Assembly (NCBI GenBank): GCA_947481985.1
Contig: CANKIK010000016.1
Span: forward strand, 1 to 51,915
Reading direction: 5' to 3'
From: QWOP01 sp003669605
GTDB taxonomy: Bacteria > Planctomycetota > Planctomycetia > Pirellulales > UBA1268
DNA length: 51,915 bases
Each line of letters opens with the position of its first letter. Position 1 is the stretch's first letter. Shown here piece after piece: positions 1 to 8,377 of this stretch. The notes below the pieces were generated by a model. That model searched no databases, was not told the DNA's origin, and saw only the letters and a program-made list of their open reading frames with translations. Position numbers and translations under genes: made by a program.

Positions 1-2
1 AT

Positions 3-122
3 CGCAAGGTACCGGTGGGTGCCGAGCGGGCCGCCGGAGCGACTCTTGAGTTTGTGGAACAGGAAAAGGCCTTTGACCCGAAGGCGGTCTACGGCGACGC
101 GCCGAATCCGACGCAGTTGTAG
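3..122 (+). CDS. 3' end of an unidentified gene (partial)
   Basis: An open frame enters from the left edge and ends at a TAG at 120-122. The 39 visible residues end in GDAPNPTQL and include the stretch EFVEQEKAFDPKAVYG. The composition (charged, no membrane segment) is that of a soluble protein tail, and codon use matches the rest of the window with G/C in most third positions. I do not recognise the family from so short a tail. It converges on the minus-strand gene that ends at 171. Confidence 0.55.
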   Translation, partial: RKVPVGAERAAGATLEFVEQEKAFDPKAVYGDAPNPTQL

Positions 123-170
123 GCCAATTGAAGCATCAGGGCGCCACCGCACTCCGCGTCAAAAACTCTC

Positions 171-1991
171 CTACCGCCCGTAGGAGTGCCACTGGTAGCC
201 AAGCTCCGCCTTCTGCCCCGGTTCCAGCCGGAGATCCCAGCGAATCCTGCCGACGCCGTTGAACTGCCGCCACCACGGCGGCCAGTTGAACCAGCCGACC
301 CACGGCATCCCCGACGGCCCGCCGCCGTCGCCCAGCAGTGTCAGGTCTTCCAGGACGTTGAGCATCTCCACTCTCCCCCCCTGCCCGGCCTCGGTGACGT
401 TGCCTAGACAATTCCGCACCACCTCGATGTCGACCGGCTTGCCGCGGAGATTGACCAGCCCAATGCTCCCCTCCAGATCGACCCGCGCCAGCTGCTCACC
501 ATTCCAGTTCTGCGCGTTCGGCGTCCGCTTCGTCTCCCGGTCCTCCTTGGTGACGCGGATGTCGACGGCGGTCGTCACCGCCAGATCGGCCTCGGCACCG
601 GGCGAGGTGTAGCTGAGCATTCCCTGGGCGAGCACACGGCCGTCGCGCATGACAAGCGCAGGGCCCGTCGTCAGCGGGGCCTTTGCGGTGTTCGAGAGGC
701 GGATCGTGTGCACTGCCTTCGGCGCCGCCATAAGGCGCGCCAGTTCTGCTCCCTGACGGGGGTCCATCCGCTGGATGAGGTCGGTGGGGGGAACAAAGGG
801 AATCTCGAGTTTGAAGAAGTCGCGGTAGGGGAGCGTCGTCGTGCTCACCGGCACCACCATCCGCTCCCCCTTTTTGAGGCTCAGATGGGCAAGCGCAAAG
901 ACAAACAAATCCTCGGTCTTCTCGCCGGCCGACTCGCCCCCTTCGGCCTCCGGCCCCGGGGCCACGGCCGCTCCTCCCCCCGCCACCTGCGACATCATCG
1001 CGTTGGAGAAGGAATTGCCAAAGCGGCCGTTGCCCAGGTCGATCGCCTGCGCGAGACGCGCGGCTGTCTGTTCCAGGCCGATCGGGTCGGCAGACCCTTT
1101 GAGGGCGAAGGTGGGGACTCCGACCACGAGGTTGCAGGTGACGTCGTCGAGGTCGATCAGATCGTTGACCAGCGTCGCCTGGAGAATCACGCGGGCCTGC
1201 CCCTTGCCGTCGAGCTCGATTCGATAGGAGGGGATCCAGCGGAGCCCGCGTTGGACATACATCAGCCCGACATCTGCCTCGCCAGCGGTGAGCGGCTCGG
1301 CGGCGGCTCCGCGGCGGACCATCCGCAGGGTGAGAGTGTTGCGGAATTCCGCCCGGCCGAGGGTCGTCGCGGGAGCGGGATTCGCCCCCAAGAAGGTGAC
1401 GTCTTGGATCCGCGAGAGCGGGATCACGCGCGTGCCCTCGTCGGTGGCCAGGAACACGAGGTCTGAAGCCACCGGCAGTTTCGCCCCTTCCCCCGGTGGG
1501 GCGAGGGCTTCGAGCTCCGCCGATGTCTGCACGGGCGCCGCCAAAAGCGTCGCCTCATAGGGGATGGGATCGCGGCTGGCCGGTGGGATCTCCGTCACCA
1601 AGAGCTTCGCCCCCGGATTGGCGTCGATGAGTTCTTTGAGCGTCAGCGCAGTGCGCTCGACGACAACTGGATTGCGGGAAGCTGTCACCGCAGCCACCGC
1701 CACTCCCTCGTCGTTCGCACCCGCCCAGAACGTCCCCAGCACTGGGGCGGGGAGATGACGCAGGACAGCGGCGCCGGCGGCGTCGACGGCGACGGTGCCC
1801 CGGTGAACGACAAAGGCGTGGCCGTCCTTAAAGACACTCACCTCCCGCACCGGCAGTCCCCCCGCCGCGGTGGGATCGGCGGCAGCAGAAGCCACCGGCA
1901 GCAGCGCCCAGAGAAGGAACGCGGGCACCAGAAGAGGCCGCCAAGCACCTGTGGGGAAGCAAGCGCTCGGGGCGCAATCACGGCGGAGCAT
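171..1991 (-). CDS. exported DUF4139-like protein of unknown function
   Basis: A 606-residue protein. The open frame extends upstream to 2114, but ATG at 1991 is preferred because an AGAAGG element lies 7 nt upstream and translation then begins with a Sec signal peptide (a hydrophobic run LLVPAFLLWALLPV ending in VASAAA near residue 36). The mature protein begins with a beta-rich segment of the type VSVFKDGHAFVVHRGTV. It later shows RGLRWIPSYRIEL and a C-terminal segment with paired aromatic strands, resembling the DUF4139/mucoidy-inhibitor-A group, in which a beta-sandwich follows an N-terminal DUF4140-like domain. No catalytic motif is visible. It probably acts in the periplasm or at the surface. 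It stands alone, between a convergent neighbour and a divergent one. Confidence 0.75.
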   Translation of the reverse strand: MLRRDCAPSACFPTGAWRPLLVPAFLLWALLPVASAAADPTAAGGLPVREVSVFKDGHAFVVHRGTVAVDAAGAAVLRHLPAPVLGTFWAGANDEGVAVAAVTASRNPVVVERTALTLKELIDANPGAKLLVTEIPPASRDPIPYEATLLAAPVQTSAELEALAPPGEGAKLPVASDLVFLATDEGTRVIPLSRIQDVTFLGANPAPATTLGRAEFRNTLTLRMVRRGAAAEPLTAGEADVGLMYVQRGLRWIPSYRIELDGKGQARVILQATLVNDLIDLDDVTCNLVVGVPTFALKGSADPIGLEQTAARLAQAIDLGNGRFGNSFSNAMMSQVAGGGAAVAPGPEAEGGESAGEKTEDLFVFALAHLSLKKGERMVVPVSTTTLPYRDFFKLEIPFVPPTDLIQRMDPRQGAELARLMAAPKAVHTIRLSNTAKAPLTTGPALVMRDGRVLAQGMLSYTSPGAEADLAVTTAVDIRVTKEDRETKRTPNAQNWNGEQLARVDLEGSIGLVNLRGKPVDIEVVRNCLGNVTEAGQGGRVEMLNVLEDLTLLGDGGGPSGMPWVGWFNWPPWWRQFNGVGRIRWDLRLEPGQKAELGYQWHSYGR

Positions 1992-2194
1992 CAAAGCACC
2001 TTCTCTTTCTGGCACATCGGCAGACTGGCGGATCGAAAGGGATGATTGCATGGCGACGATCCATCCAGCAAATCCGGCATTTCCTGCCACCCATGCGCGC
2101 TCCTGAGTACCCATGAGTACTCAGGAGCACCCCTGCCCCGGCCCCATCACGGGGGTATGATTGGATTGTCCCGTCCACCGCTTGGAGACTCTCA

Positions 2195-2440
2195 ATGCTC
2201 ACCCCTCCGCAGGTCGTCGAGAATTATTTCCTCGAATCGAGGCACCAGATCCTCGAGATCGCCGCCATGATGGATCGCTACGACGTGGCGGTGCAGCAAC
2301 ATGGCAGCCACGGCACCGCGGCGGGGCCGGCCACCGAGCAGAAGATCTCGCTGCTCCGCAAGGCGCTGGCCATCGCCGCCGACCCGAAGCCGACCCAGGA
2401 TCGGACCGTTGCCCTCCTTGAACTGTTCGCCACCGGCTGA
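2195..2440 (+). CDS. small hypothetical protein upstream of the TatD-like gene
   Basis: An 81-residue, largely helical, soluble protein. The start is supported by a GGAG element 7 nt upstream of the ATG. It has no signal peptide or membrane segment; notable features are ENYFLESRHQILEIAAMMDR and a second amphipathic helix KISLLRKALAIAA. It ends 89 bp before the TatD-like hydrolase gene on the same strand and may be co-transcribed with it. I do not recognise the family. EBO-type gene clusters of other bacteria pair a small protein (EboA) with a TatD-like EboB, but similarity to EboA is not apparent by eye. Confidence 0.6.
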   Translation: MLTPPQVVENYFLESRHQILEIAAMMDRYDVAVQQHGSHGTAAGPATEQKISLLRKALAIAADPKPTQDRTVALLELFATG

Positions 2441-2529
2441 TCGGGCGCTCAGACACGGCCAAGCACCGCCGGGATCGAGCCCTCTTCTCACCTCTCCTTC
2501 CAAACGACACCGATCGGGGAATCCGTGCC

Positions 2530-3366
2530 ATGCAGATCATCCAGCCCCACTACCACGCCATCGCCCGCACCGCCCAAGACTACGAGCGGATGGCGATGAG
2601 CGGTGTCGTGGCCGTCGCCGAACCGGCATTCTGGGCCGGCTTCGACCGGCTCTATCCCGAAACCTTCATCGACTACTTCCGGCAGATCAGCGAGTTCGAG
2701 CCGACGCGTGCTGCGCAGTACGGCATCCGCCACTTCTGCTGGGTGGCGGTGAACCCCAAGGAAGCGGAGAACCCCGTCCTGACCCGCGAGGTCCTCAAGC
2801 ACTTCCCCGAGTTTTTTGCCAAGCCGACGGTCCTCGGTGTCGGTGAGACGGGGCTCCACAAGTCGACGAAAAACGAGATCGAATCGCTCGAGGCCCATGT
2901 CGACCTAGCGATGAAGCACGGCCAACTCGTCCTCATCCACACGCCGCATCTGGCCGACAAGGCCCACGGCACGAAGACAGTGCTCGAGGTCCTCGCCGGA
3001 ATGAATGTCGACCCCGAGCGGATCTGGATCGACCATGTCGAGGAACAGACGATCCGCCCCTGCATCGAGGCCGGCTACTGGGCGGGCTTCACGCTCTATC
3101 CCATCACCAAGTGCTCGCCGAAGCGGGCGGTCGACATGCTCGAGAAGTACGGCACCGAGAAGATCCTCGTCAACTCGTCGGCTGACTGGGGGCCGAGCGA
3201 TCCGTTCCTGCTGCAGGAGTGCGTCCTCGAGTACCGCCGCCGCGGCCACTCCCTCCAAGAAGCGATCGAGGTCTTCCACAACAACCCCTGCCGGTTCCTC
3301 GGCCAAAACCCCAAGTTCGACATCAAGCCGATCCGCGTGGAGACGATCGCCGCCCCCCGCGCCTGA
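2530..3366 (+). CDS. TatD-family metal-dependent hydrolase (EboB-like)
   Basis: A 278-residue cytoplasmic TIM-barrel hydrolase of the TatD/amidohydrolase superfamily. The metal ligands expected of the family can be placed: an N-terminal HYH (His7/His9), a Glu in GVGETGLH, a His in LIHTPH, a His in IWIDHVEE and a late Asp in NSSADWG. The order matches TatD nucleases, but the first motif departs from the usual DTHCHL, as in the divergent EboB-like branch. Substrate is unknown; canonical TatD proteins are DNases, and that activity should not be assumed here. The gene follows the small 81-residue gene and precedes the QueD-like gene by 15 bp, so the three probably form one transcription unit. Confidence 0.85.
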   Translation: MQIIQPHYHAIARTAQDYERMAMSGVVAVAEPAFWAGFDRLYPETFIDYFRQISEFEPTRAAQYGIRHFCWVAVNPKEAENPVLTREVLKHFPEFFAKPTVLGVGETGLHKSTKNEIESLEAHVDLAMKHGQLVLIHTPHLADKAHGTKTVLEVLAGMNVDPERIWIDHVEEQTIRPCIEAGYWAGFTLYPITKCSPKRAVDMLEKYGTEKILVNSSADWGPSDPFLLQECVLEYRRRGHSLQEAIEVFHNNPCRFLGQNPKFDIKPIRVETIAAPRA

Positions 3367-3381
3367 CCGGCGGCCCCCACC

Positions 3382-3903
3382 ATGGCATCTCCCCCCTCCA
3401 CCACGACCAGCCTGGCGCTGGTCCGGCAACTGCGATTCTGTGCTGGCCACCGGCTCTTCCGCCACGAGAGCAAGTGTGCCTATCTCCACGGCCACAACTA
3501 CCGGGTCGACGTCGAAGTGGTGGCAGCGGACGGCGCCGCCACCGTCGACGACGTGGGGCGGATCGTTGATTTCTCGCTCATCAAGAAGCGACTCCTCGGC
3601 TGGCTCGACACCCACTGGGACCATGCCTTCATCCTCTTCGTCGAGGACCACGGGGCCATCAACGCGGTCCAGCAGTCGCTGCCGACCAAGTATTTCCTCC
3701 TCCCCTGGAACCCGACCGCCGAGAACATGGCCCGTTACCTGCTCGAAGTGGTCTGCCCCGGAGTGCTCGCAGATCTGGGCGTCATCGCTCGGCAGGTGAG
3801 TGTCTGGGAGACAGAAGAGGCCTGCGCGATCGCCTTTCTCTCCGGCCCCCCCGGCCTGCCGCCGGTTGCTCTCGGCAGCGTGGTTGTCGTTGACGACCGC
3901 TGA
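3382..3903 (+). CDS. queD: 6-pyruvoyl/6-carboxy-tetrahydropterin synthase (QueD/PTPS family)
   Basis: A 173-residue enzyme of the PTPS/QueD fold, which converts dihydroneopterin triphosphate to a tetrahydropterin product (the first committed step to queuosine and other 7-deazapurines for QueD). The zinc histidines are visible: His23 in CAGHRL and His36/His38 in LHGHNY. The catalytic Cys32 sits four residues before the HGH motif. Further family marks are DFSLIKKRL, the DHAF motif, PTAENMARYL and the late VWETEEACA containing the pterin-binding Glu. It is somewhat longer than the roughly 120-140 residues of typical QueD because of an insertion after DHAF. It starts 15 bp after the TatD-like gene. 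Whether it serves queuosine or another pterin cannot be told from context, as no queC/queE is in the window. Confidence 0.88.
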   Translation: MASPPSTTTSLALVRQLRFCAGHRLFRHESKCAYLHGHNYRVDVEVVAADGAATVDDVGRIVDFSLIKKRLLGWLDTHWDHAFILFVEDHGAINAVQQSLPTKYFLLPWNPTAENMARYLLEVVCPGVLADLGVIARQVSVWETEEACAIAFLSGPPGLPPVALGSVVVVDDR

Positions 3904-3951
3904 ACCAGCCCGTCAGGCCTTGCATGCTTGCGGAGAGGAACCCTCCAACCG

Positions 3952-4986
3952 ATGACCGGACAGCCTCCCCCTGCCGCCGCCTTCCCGGCAACGCGCCTCC
4001 GCCGCACTCGCCAGCACGACTGGCTGCGGAGGCTCGTGGCCGAAACCACGCTCACCACCAACGATCTCATCTGGCCGCTGTTCGTCCATGATGGAGGGCT
4101 CGCGGTGCCAGTGGCCGCGATGCCCCAGGTCGACCGGCTCCCCATCGAGGGGCTCGTCAGAGCAGCGGCCGAGGCGGCGGCGCTCGGCATCCCGGCGATC
4201 GCACTGTTTCCGGTGGTCGAGGCGCAGCGCAAGAGCGACGACGCGGCACACGCCTTCGACGATGACAATCTCGCCTGCCGCGCGGTGCGGGCGATCCGCC
4301 GGGAGACGGGGGACGCCGTGGGGATTATCTGCGACGTGGCCCTCGATCCCTACACCAGCCACGGCCATGACGGCTTGTTGCACGACGGAACAATCGTCAA
4401 TGACCAGACGGTCGAGGTGCTCTGCCAGCAGAGCCTGTCGCTCGCCCGAGCCGGCTGCCACATCGTCGCCCCCTCCGACATGATGGATGGAAGGGTGGGG
4501 GCGATCCGCGGAGCCCTCGATCGCTTTGGCCGGCAGGATGTCTGCATCCTCTCCTACGCCGCCAAGTACGCCTCGGCTTTCTACGGCCCGTTCCGCGATG
4601 CCCTCGGCTCATCAGCATCGCTCGGCGCGGGTGCAGCCCGGGGGGTGACCGACAAGAAGACCTACCAAATGGACATCGCCAACTCCGACGAGTCCCTCCG
4701 CGAGGTGGCCCTCGATCTGGCAGAGGGGGCCGACATGGTGATGGTCAAGCCGGCCGGCACGGCGCTTGACATCATCCACCGTGTCAAACACACCTTCGGC
4801 GTGCCGACGCTCGCCTATCAGGTCAGCGGCGAGTATTCAATGATCCGCGCCGCGGCCAACAATGGCTGGATCGACGCTTCGCAGGCGGCCATGGAGAGCG
4901 TGCTGGTCATCAAGCGGGCCGGCGCCGACGCCATCCTCACCTACTTTGCCCCCCAACTCGCCCGCGCGCTCGCCGTGCGCGGCTGA
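3952..4986 (+). CDS. hemB: delta-aminolevulinic acid dehydratase (porphobilinogen synthase)
   Basis: HemB condenses two 5-aminolevulinate molecules to porphobilinogen in heme and corrin biosynthesis. At 344 residues from ATG 3952 it matches the usual length; an in-frame TTG at 3928 would add eight residues, but ATG 3952 follows a GGAGAGG element by about 12 nt. Both active-site lysines are present, in YAAKYASAFYGPFRDA and in the Schiff-base motif MVMVKPAGTALD. The metal-site loop reads DVALDPYTSHGHDG, with Asp where zinc enzymes carry Cys, indicating the Mg/K-dependent type. Heme supply is pertinent to a window so rich in c-type heme proteins, although no regulatory link is visible. The gene converges on mogA, leaving 15 bp between stops. 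Confidence 0.97.
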   Translation: MTGQPPPAAAFPATRLRRTRQHDWLRRLVAETTLTTNDLIWPLFVHDGGLAVPVAAMPQVDRLPIEGLVRAAAEAAALGIPAIALFPVVEAQRKSDDAAHAFDDDNLACRAVRAIRRETGDAVGIICDVALDPYTSHGHDGLLHDGTIVNDQTVEVLCQQSLSLARAGCHIVAPSDMMDGRVGAIRGALDRFGRQDVCILSYAAKYASAFYGPFRDALGSSASLGAGAARGVTDKKTYQMDIANSDESLREVALDLAEGADMVMVKPAGTALDIIHRVKHTFGVPTLAYQVSGEYSMIRAAANNGWIDASQAAMESVLVIKRAGADAILTYFAPQLARALAVRG

Positions 4987-5001
4987 CGTCGCCCCGCCCC
5001 C

Positions 5002-5562
5002 TCAGCCCGGCGGCCGGAAGGCGACGAGCCGTTCGGGCTTGGTCTCCAGCCGCGGCGGGTTTTCCACCCCTGTGTAAGCCAGATCGATGCAGTAGGGGAT
5101 CGCCGGGAAGACGGCGTCGAGGCACTGGCGGATGCTCTTGGGGCGCCCTGGAAGATTGACGACCAGCGCCCGGCCGCAGATCCCGGCAGTCTGCCGGGAG
5201 AGGATCGCGGTCGGCACAAAGTCCAGCGACACCTTCCGCATCAGCTCCCCAAAGCCGGGAAGCAGTTTCGTGCAGACCCGCTCGGTGGCCTCTGGGGTCA
5301 CATCGCGCGGGGCCGGACCTGTGCCCCCGGTAGTCACCACCAAGCAGCAACCGTCATCAGCCAGGCCCCGGAGCGCCGCGGCAATTCGCTCAAGATCATC
5401 GGGGACGACGCGTTCCAGTGGCTCCCACTGCGAGGCCAGCACCTCGTCGAGGTAGTCCCGGATGGCGGGGCCGCCCAAGTCGGCATAGTCGCCGCGGCTC
5501 GCCCGGTCGGAGACAGTCAGGATGCCGATGCGGGGGATGGGGGTAGTCATGGTCCTCGCCAC
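5002..5562 (-). CDS. mogA: molybdopterin adenylyltransferase
   Basis: MogA activates molybdopterin by adenylylation before molybdenum insertion in molybdenum-cofactor synthesis. The 186-residue protein opens with RIGILTVSDRASRG and carries the MPT-binding TTGGTG motif followed by the TPEATE segment, both hallmarks of MogA/MoaB. It ends with NLPGRPKSIRQCLDAVFPA, also typical of the family. Two starts are possible: GTG at 5562, with GGAG 4 nt upstream, or ATG at 5550, whose GAGGA lies too close. I keep 5562. MoaB proteins are similar, but the C-terminal extension after the NLPG motif favours MogA. It is divergent from the porin gene, and no other molybdenum-cofactor gene is nearby. Confidence 0.93.
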   Translation of the reverse strand: MARTMTTPIPRIGILTVSDRASRGDYADLGGPAIRDYLDEVLASQWEPLERVVPDDLERIAAALRGLADDGCCLVVTTGGTGPAPRDVTPEATERVCTKLLPGFGELMRKVSLDFVPTAILSRQTAGICGRALVVNLPGRPKSIRQCLDAVFPAIPYCIDLAYTGVENPPRLETKPERLVAFRPPG

Positions 5563-5747
5563 GATACTCCAGGTGGTCTGTAGAAACTACGTCCCCGTGG
5601 TGAGCTGGGGAGGAGCAAGAACGCCGCTGGCGCAAAGTCTGACGGCAGTTCCGGGTGGGGAGTTGGGGGTGGTTATGCCGATGGAAGGAGACATCCCCGG
5701 CGGGCTGAATGACGACTGGCCCCGTCCCCCCCCCGTACCTCGCGCGC

Positions 5748-7490
5748 ATGCTTTCCCTCCCCGGCACCGAGCGGATCCGAACGCCACGCCTCTGTGGCGC
5801 AGCGTCGCTGCGTGCCTCCCTCCTGGCAGTATTGGCGTGGTCGGTGGCCGCTCTGCTGCCGGGCGCCTCGGCGGCTGAGCGGACCGCGCCCACGGCAGCG
5901 GCAGGGGACGAAACCGCCCTCTTCGACCTTGCTGAATCTGAAAACCCCGCCACGGTCGGAGTTCTCGGCGAGCGTGATGACGACCGCTGGGAGCGGTTCG
6001 CCCAGAATCCTTCGGCCAACCCGCTCCGGCCGCCAGCCCTCGATCCTGGTCAGGCGGGAAACATCGATCGCGACGTCGGACGGGGATTCACTGAGGGCGT
6101 CGCGCCAGAGCTGCGTCTGCCGGTTCTCGATCCCAATCAGATCGGCAACCTCGACATCCGCCTCGACGAGGCCCATACGCGCCTGGAGAAGCTCGAAGGG
6201 AAGAGCGAGCAGCTGCCACTGATCCGGATGAGCGGCTTCTTCCAAGTAGACGATGGGCTTTTCAGCCAGTCGGCAGCCAGCCAGGAGTGGTATGGCGACA
6301 TCCAGGACGGCGTCGGCTTCCGCCGCGCCCGGCTCCAAGCGGTGGGCAAGCTGACCGAGTTCACCAACTTCTCGATCGAGTTTGACTTTGCCCAAATCGG
6401 CCGGCCGAGCTTCTTCGACATCTGGGGGGAGCAGGAGCAGATCCCGGTCTTGGGTACGGTGCGCATCGGCCAGTTCCGTCAGCCGGGCACGATGGACGCC
6501 TGGACGAGCGTGCGGCATCTGGAGTTTCTCGAGCGGTCGGCGGCATTTCAGGCCAGCGATCCCTTTCGCCGCGTCGGCATCATGGCGTACTCGATGAGCG
6601 AGGACGAGCGAACGAGCTGGGCCTACAGCGTGTTTGCCACCGGGCTGACATTTTTTGACGGCACGCAGAATGTCTACCAGACAATCGGCGACAACCGTGC
6701 CGGCACACAGATGGGCGACAACGGCGGAGTCGCTTTCGCCAGCCGGATCACCCACCTCCTCGACTACGACGATCTCACCGACGGCCGCTACCTGACGCAC
6801 GTCGGCACAGGCTTCCTCTACGGGCAAATCGGGGGCTCGGGAACGACCGGCCTCGGGGCGAAGAACTACCGCTCTTTCATCTTCCCTGAATTTTTCGTCG
6901 GCGATCCCGCCGGTCAGGGTCTGACGGCCGCAGGCACGCCGCGCGTCGCTGATTCAGGGCGGGTCCTCGCCAACAACTTCTGGATGACCCATCTTGAACT
7001 GGCCCGCAACGCCGGCCGGGCCCACTTCCAAAGCGAGGTGATGCTCGAAGGTGTCAACCAGCTCGGCGGTCCGACGATGCTCATGCCGGCGGCCTACGCC
7101 CAGTGCGGCTACTTCCTCACCGGCGAGAGTGCTTTGTACCTCAAGCAGTCTGGCGTCCTCGATTACAACGTCGTCCCCTACACAACCTTCTTCGGCACCG
7201 GTCGCCGCGGCCACCTGGCTGGCATGGGGGCCTGGGAGGTGGCTTTCCGCTGGACGTACGCCGACCTCTCGTTTGCGAACATCAATCCCGCCAACCAGCT
7301 TTCCAACTCCACCGGTCCTCCGCCGGCCCCGGGCTACGGCGTCTACAACGCGCCGACGGTGGCGCTCAATTGGTGGTGGAACCGCTTCACCCGCGTGCAG
7401 TTCAACTGGATCCACGCCATGCCCGACATCCGTGGTCAGGGTTCCCTGCCGTTCGACATCTTCGGCACCCGCTTCCAGATCGAATTCTGA
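5748..7490 (+). CDS. phosphate-selective-porin-like outer membrane protein (OprO/OprP type)
   Basis: A 580-residue beta-barrel protein. ATG 5748 gives an N-terminus with a basic region and a hydrophobic signal segment (LLAVLAWSVAALLPG, cleaved near ASAAE); ATG 5709 in frame would add 13 residues, and neither start has a convincing ribosome site. After a Pro/Asn-rich linker with repeated LDPxQxGNxD motifs (residues about 90-145) and a short helix resembling a coiled-coil anchor, the barrel begins with SGFFQVDDGLFSQS. It shows the VGFRRARLQAVGK and TNFSIEFDFA pattern of OprP/OprO porins and ends in Phe (FGTRFQIEF), the outer-membrane assembly signal. Transported ion is unknown; phosphate is the family name only. 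The Cys-rich gene follows 29 bp downstream. Confidence 0.87.
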   Translation: MLSLPGTERIRTPRLCGAASLRASLLAVLAWSVAALLPGASAAERTAPTAAAGDETALFDLAESENPATVGVLGERDDDRWERFAQNPSANPLRPPALDPGQAGNIDRDVGRGFTEGVAPELRLPVLDPNQIGNLDIRLDEAHTRLEKLEGKSEQLPLIRMSGFFQVDDGLFSQSAASQEWYGDIQDGVGFRRARLQAVGKLTEFTNFSIEFDFAQIGRPSFFDIWGEQEQIPVLGTVRIGQFRQPGTMDAWTSVRHLEFLERSAAFQASDPFRRVGIMAYSMSEDERTSWAYSVFATGLTFFDGTQNVYQTIGDNRAGTQMGDNGGVAFASRITHLLDYDDLTDGRYLTHVGTGFLYGQIGGSGTTGLGAKNYRSFIFPEFFVGDPAGQGLTAAGTPRVADSGRVLANNFWMTHLELARNAGRAHFQSEVMLEGVNQLGGPTMLMPAAYAQCGYFLTGESALYLKQSGVLDYNVVPYTTFFGTGRRGHLAGMGAWEVAFRWTYADLSFANINPANQLSNSTGPPPAPGYGVYNAPTVALNWWWNRFTRVQFNWIHAMPDIRGQGSLPFDIFGTRFQIEF

Positions 7491-7519
7491 TCCGCCGCCG
7501 GTCCGTGGAGACTCTGACC

Positions 7520-8377
7520 ATGAAGCCCCCTCTCCTGCCGGCAACACTCGCCGCGATCCTTATCGCCAGCCTCAGCCTGCCAGCGATCGGCTGGGGGCAA
7601 ACCGCTGGCCCCGATCAGCTCCCTCTGCCGCGCGCAAAGCCAACTCCTCTGCCCGCCGACACGCAGGCGACGAAAGAGGTCCAGGCTCCCCCGCCAGACG
7701 CCGGCGTGTTGGAGCGCCCCGCAGGGCGGCCGGGGCGCGCCCGCGAGCCGGCAGGCAGCCCGCCAGACTCCACCAGCAAAGACTCCGCCGGCAAGGAGAG
7801 CGGAAAGAAGGAGAAGAAGAAGGAGCCGCCGCCCCCCGACGGCCGCTGCGACCAGTGTGGCGGCGGCGACTGCGTGCGGAAGGAATGCGTGCCGAAGATG
7901 ACGGAGAAGGAGATCAAGAAGGTCTGCTGGGATTCCAAGTGTGAGGATTTCTGCGTGCCGGGGCCGAGCGTGTGGTGTGGGAAAGTCTGCCAGAAAGACG
8001 ACTGCGGCTGCTGGACCCACGACCTCTGGAAGCCAACGTGCGCCGAGGTGCGGACGCGCGTCGTGCCGGTGCGGAAGGAAACCAAGCGGAAGGTGCCGGC
8101 AGTGGAGTGGAAGGTGGAGGAACGCTGCGCCTGCTGCCGGCGCAAAGCCGGCAACAACGCCCTCAAGCCGGCTCGCGACGAGGCGCTCAAGTCGGCTCGC
8201 GACGAGGCGCTCAAGTCGGCTCGCGACGAAACGCTCAAGCCGGCTCGCGACGAAACGCTCAAGTCGGCTCGCGACGAAACGCTCAAGCCGGCTCGCGACG
8301 AAACGCTCAAGCCGGCTCGTGACAACTCCCCACAGGGGGGGGATGCGGCGGCCCAGGGGCCGGCACAGTCACCCTGA
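7520..8377 (+). CDS. exported Cys-rich protein with C-terminal 8-residue tandem repeats
   Basis: A 285-residue protein starting at ATG 7520, with GGAG 9 nt upstream and a clear signal peptide (LPATLAAILIASLSLPAIG, cleavage near residue 27). A Pro/charged linker with a Lys run (EKKKEPPPPDG) leads to a Cys-rich core at residues about 110-210. This holds roughly 17 cysteines, including CDQCGGGDCVRKEC, CEDFCVPGPSVWCGKVC and CACC, then a basic stretch. The C-terminus carries seven copies of an (A/T)LK(P/S)ARDE octapeptide. Cys-rich proteins with a CEDFCVPGP-like motif recur in planctomycetes as far as I recall; their role is not known. Disulfide-linked envelope or cell-wall function is an inference. 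It lies 29 bp behind the porin gene and is likely co-transcribed. Confidence 0.8.
   Translation: MKPPLLPATLAAILIASLSLPAIGWGQTAGPDQLPLPRAKPTPLPADTQATKEVQAPPPDAGVLERPAGRPGRAREPAGSPPDSTSKDSAGKESGKKEKKKEPPPPDGRCDQCGGGDCVRKECVPKMTEKEIKKVCWDSKCEDFCVPGPSVWCGKVCQKDDCGCWTHDLWKPTCAEVRTRVVPVRKETKRKVPAVEWKVEERCACCRRKAGNNALKPARDEALKSARDEALKSARDETLKPARDETLKSARDETLKPARDETLKPARDNSPQGGDAAAQGPAQSP
8159..8326 (+). repeat. seven tandem 24-bp units inside the Cys-rich gene
   Basis: Seven in-frame 24-bp units encode the octapeptide (A/T)LK(P/S)ARDE. Units differ only at a Pro/Ser codon (ccg/tcg), at an Ala/Thr codon (gcg/acg) and at synonymous sites. The near identity indicates recent expansion by slippage or unequal recombination. 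Units have no spacers, so this is not a CRISPR array. Confidence 0.95.

Noticed and set aside
8159..8326. CRISPR array
   Set aside because: Units are contiguous, in frame and have no spacers, and no cas gene is nearby.
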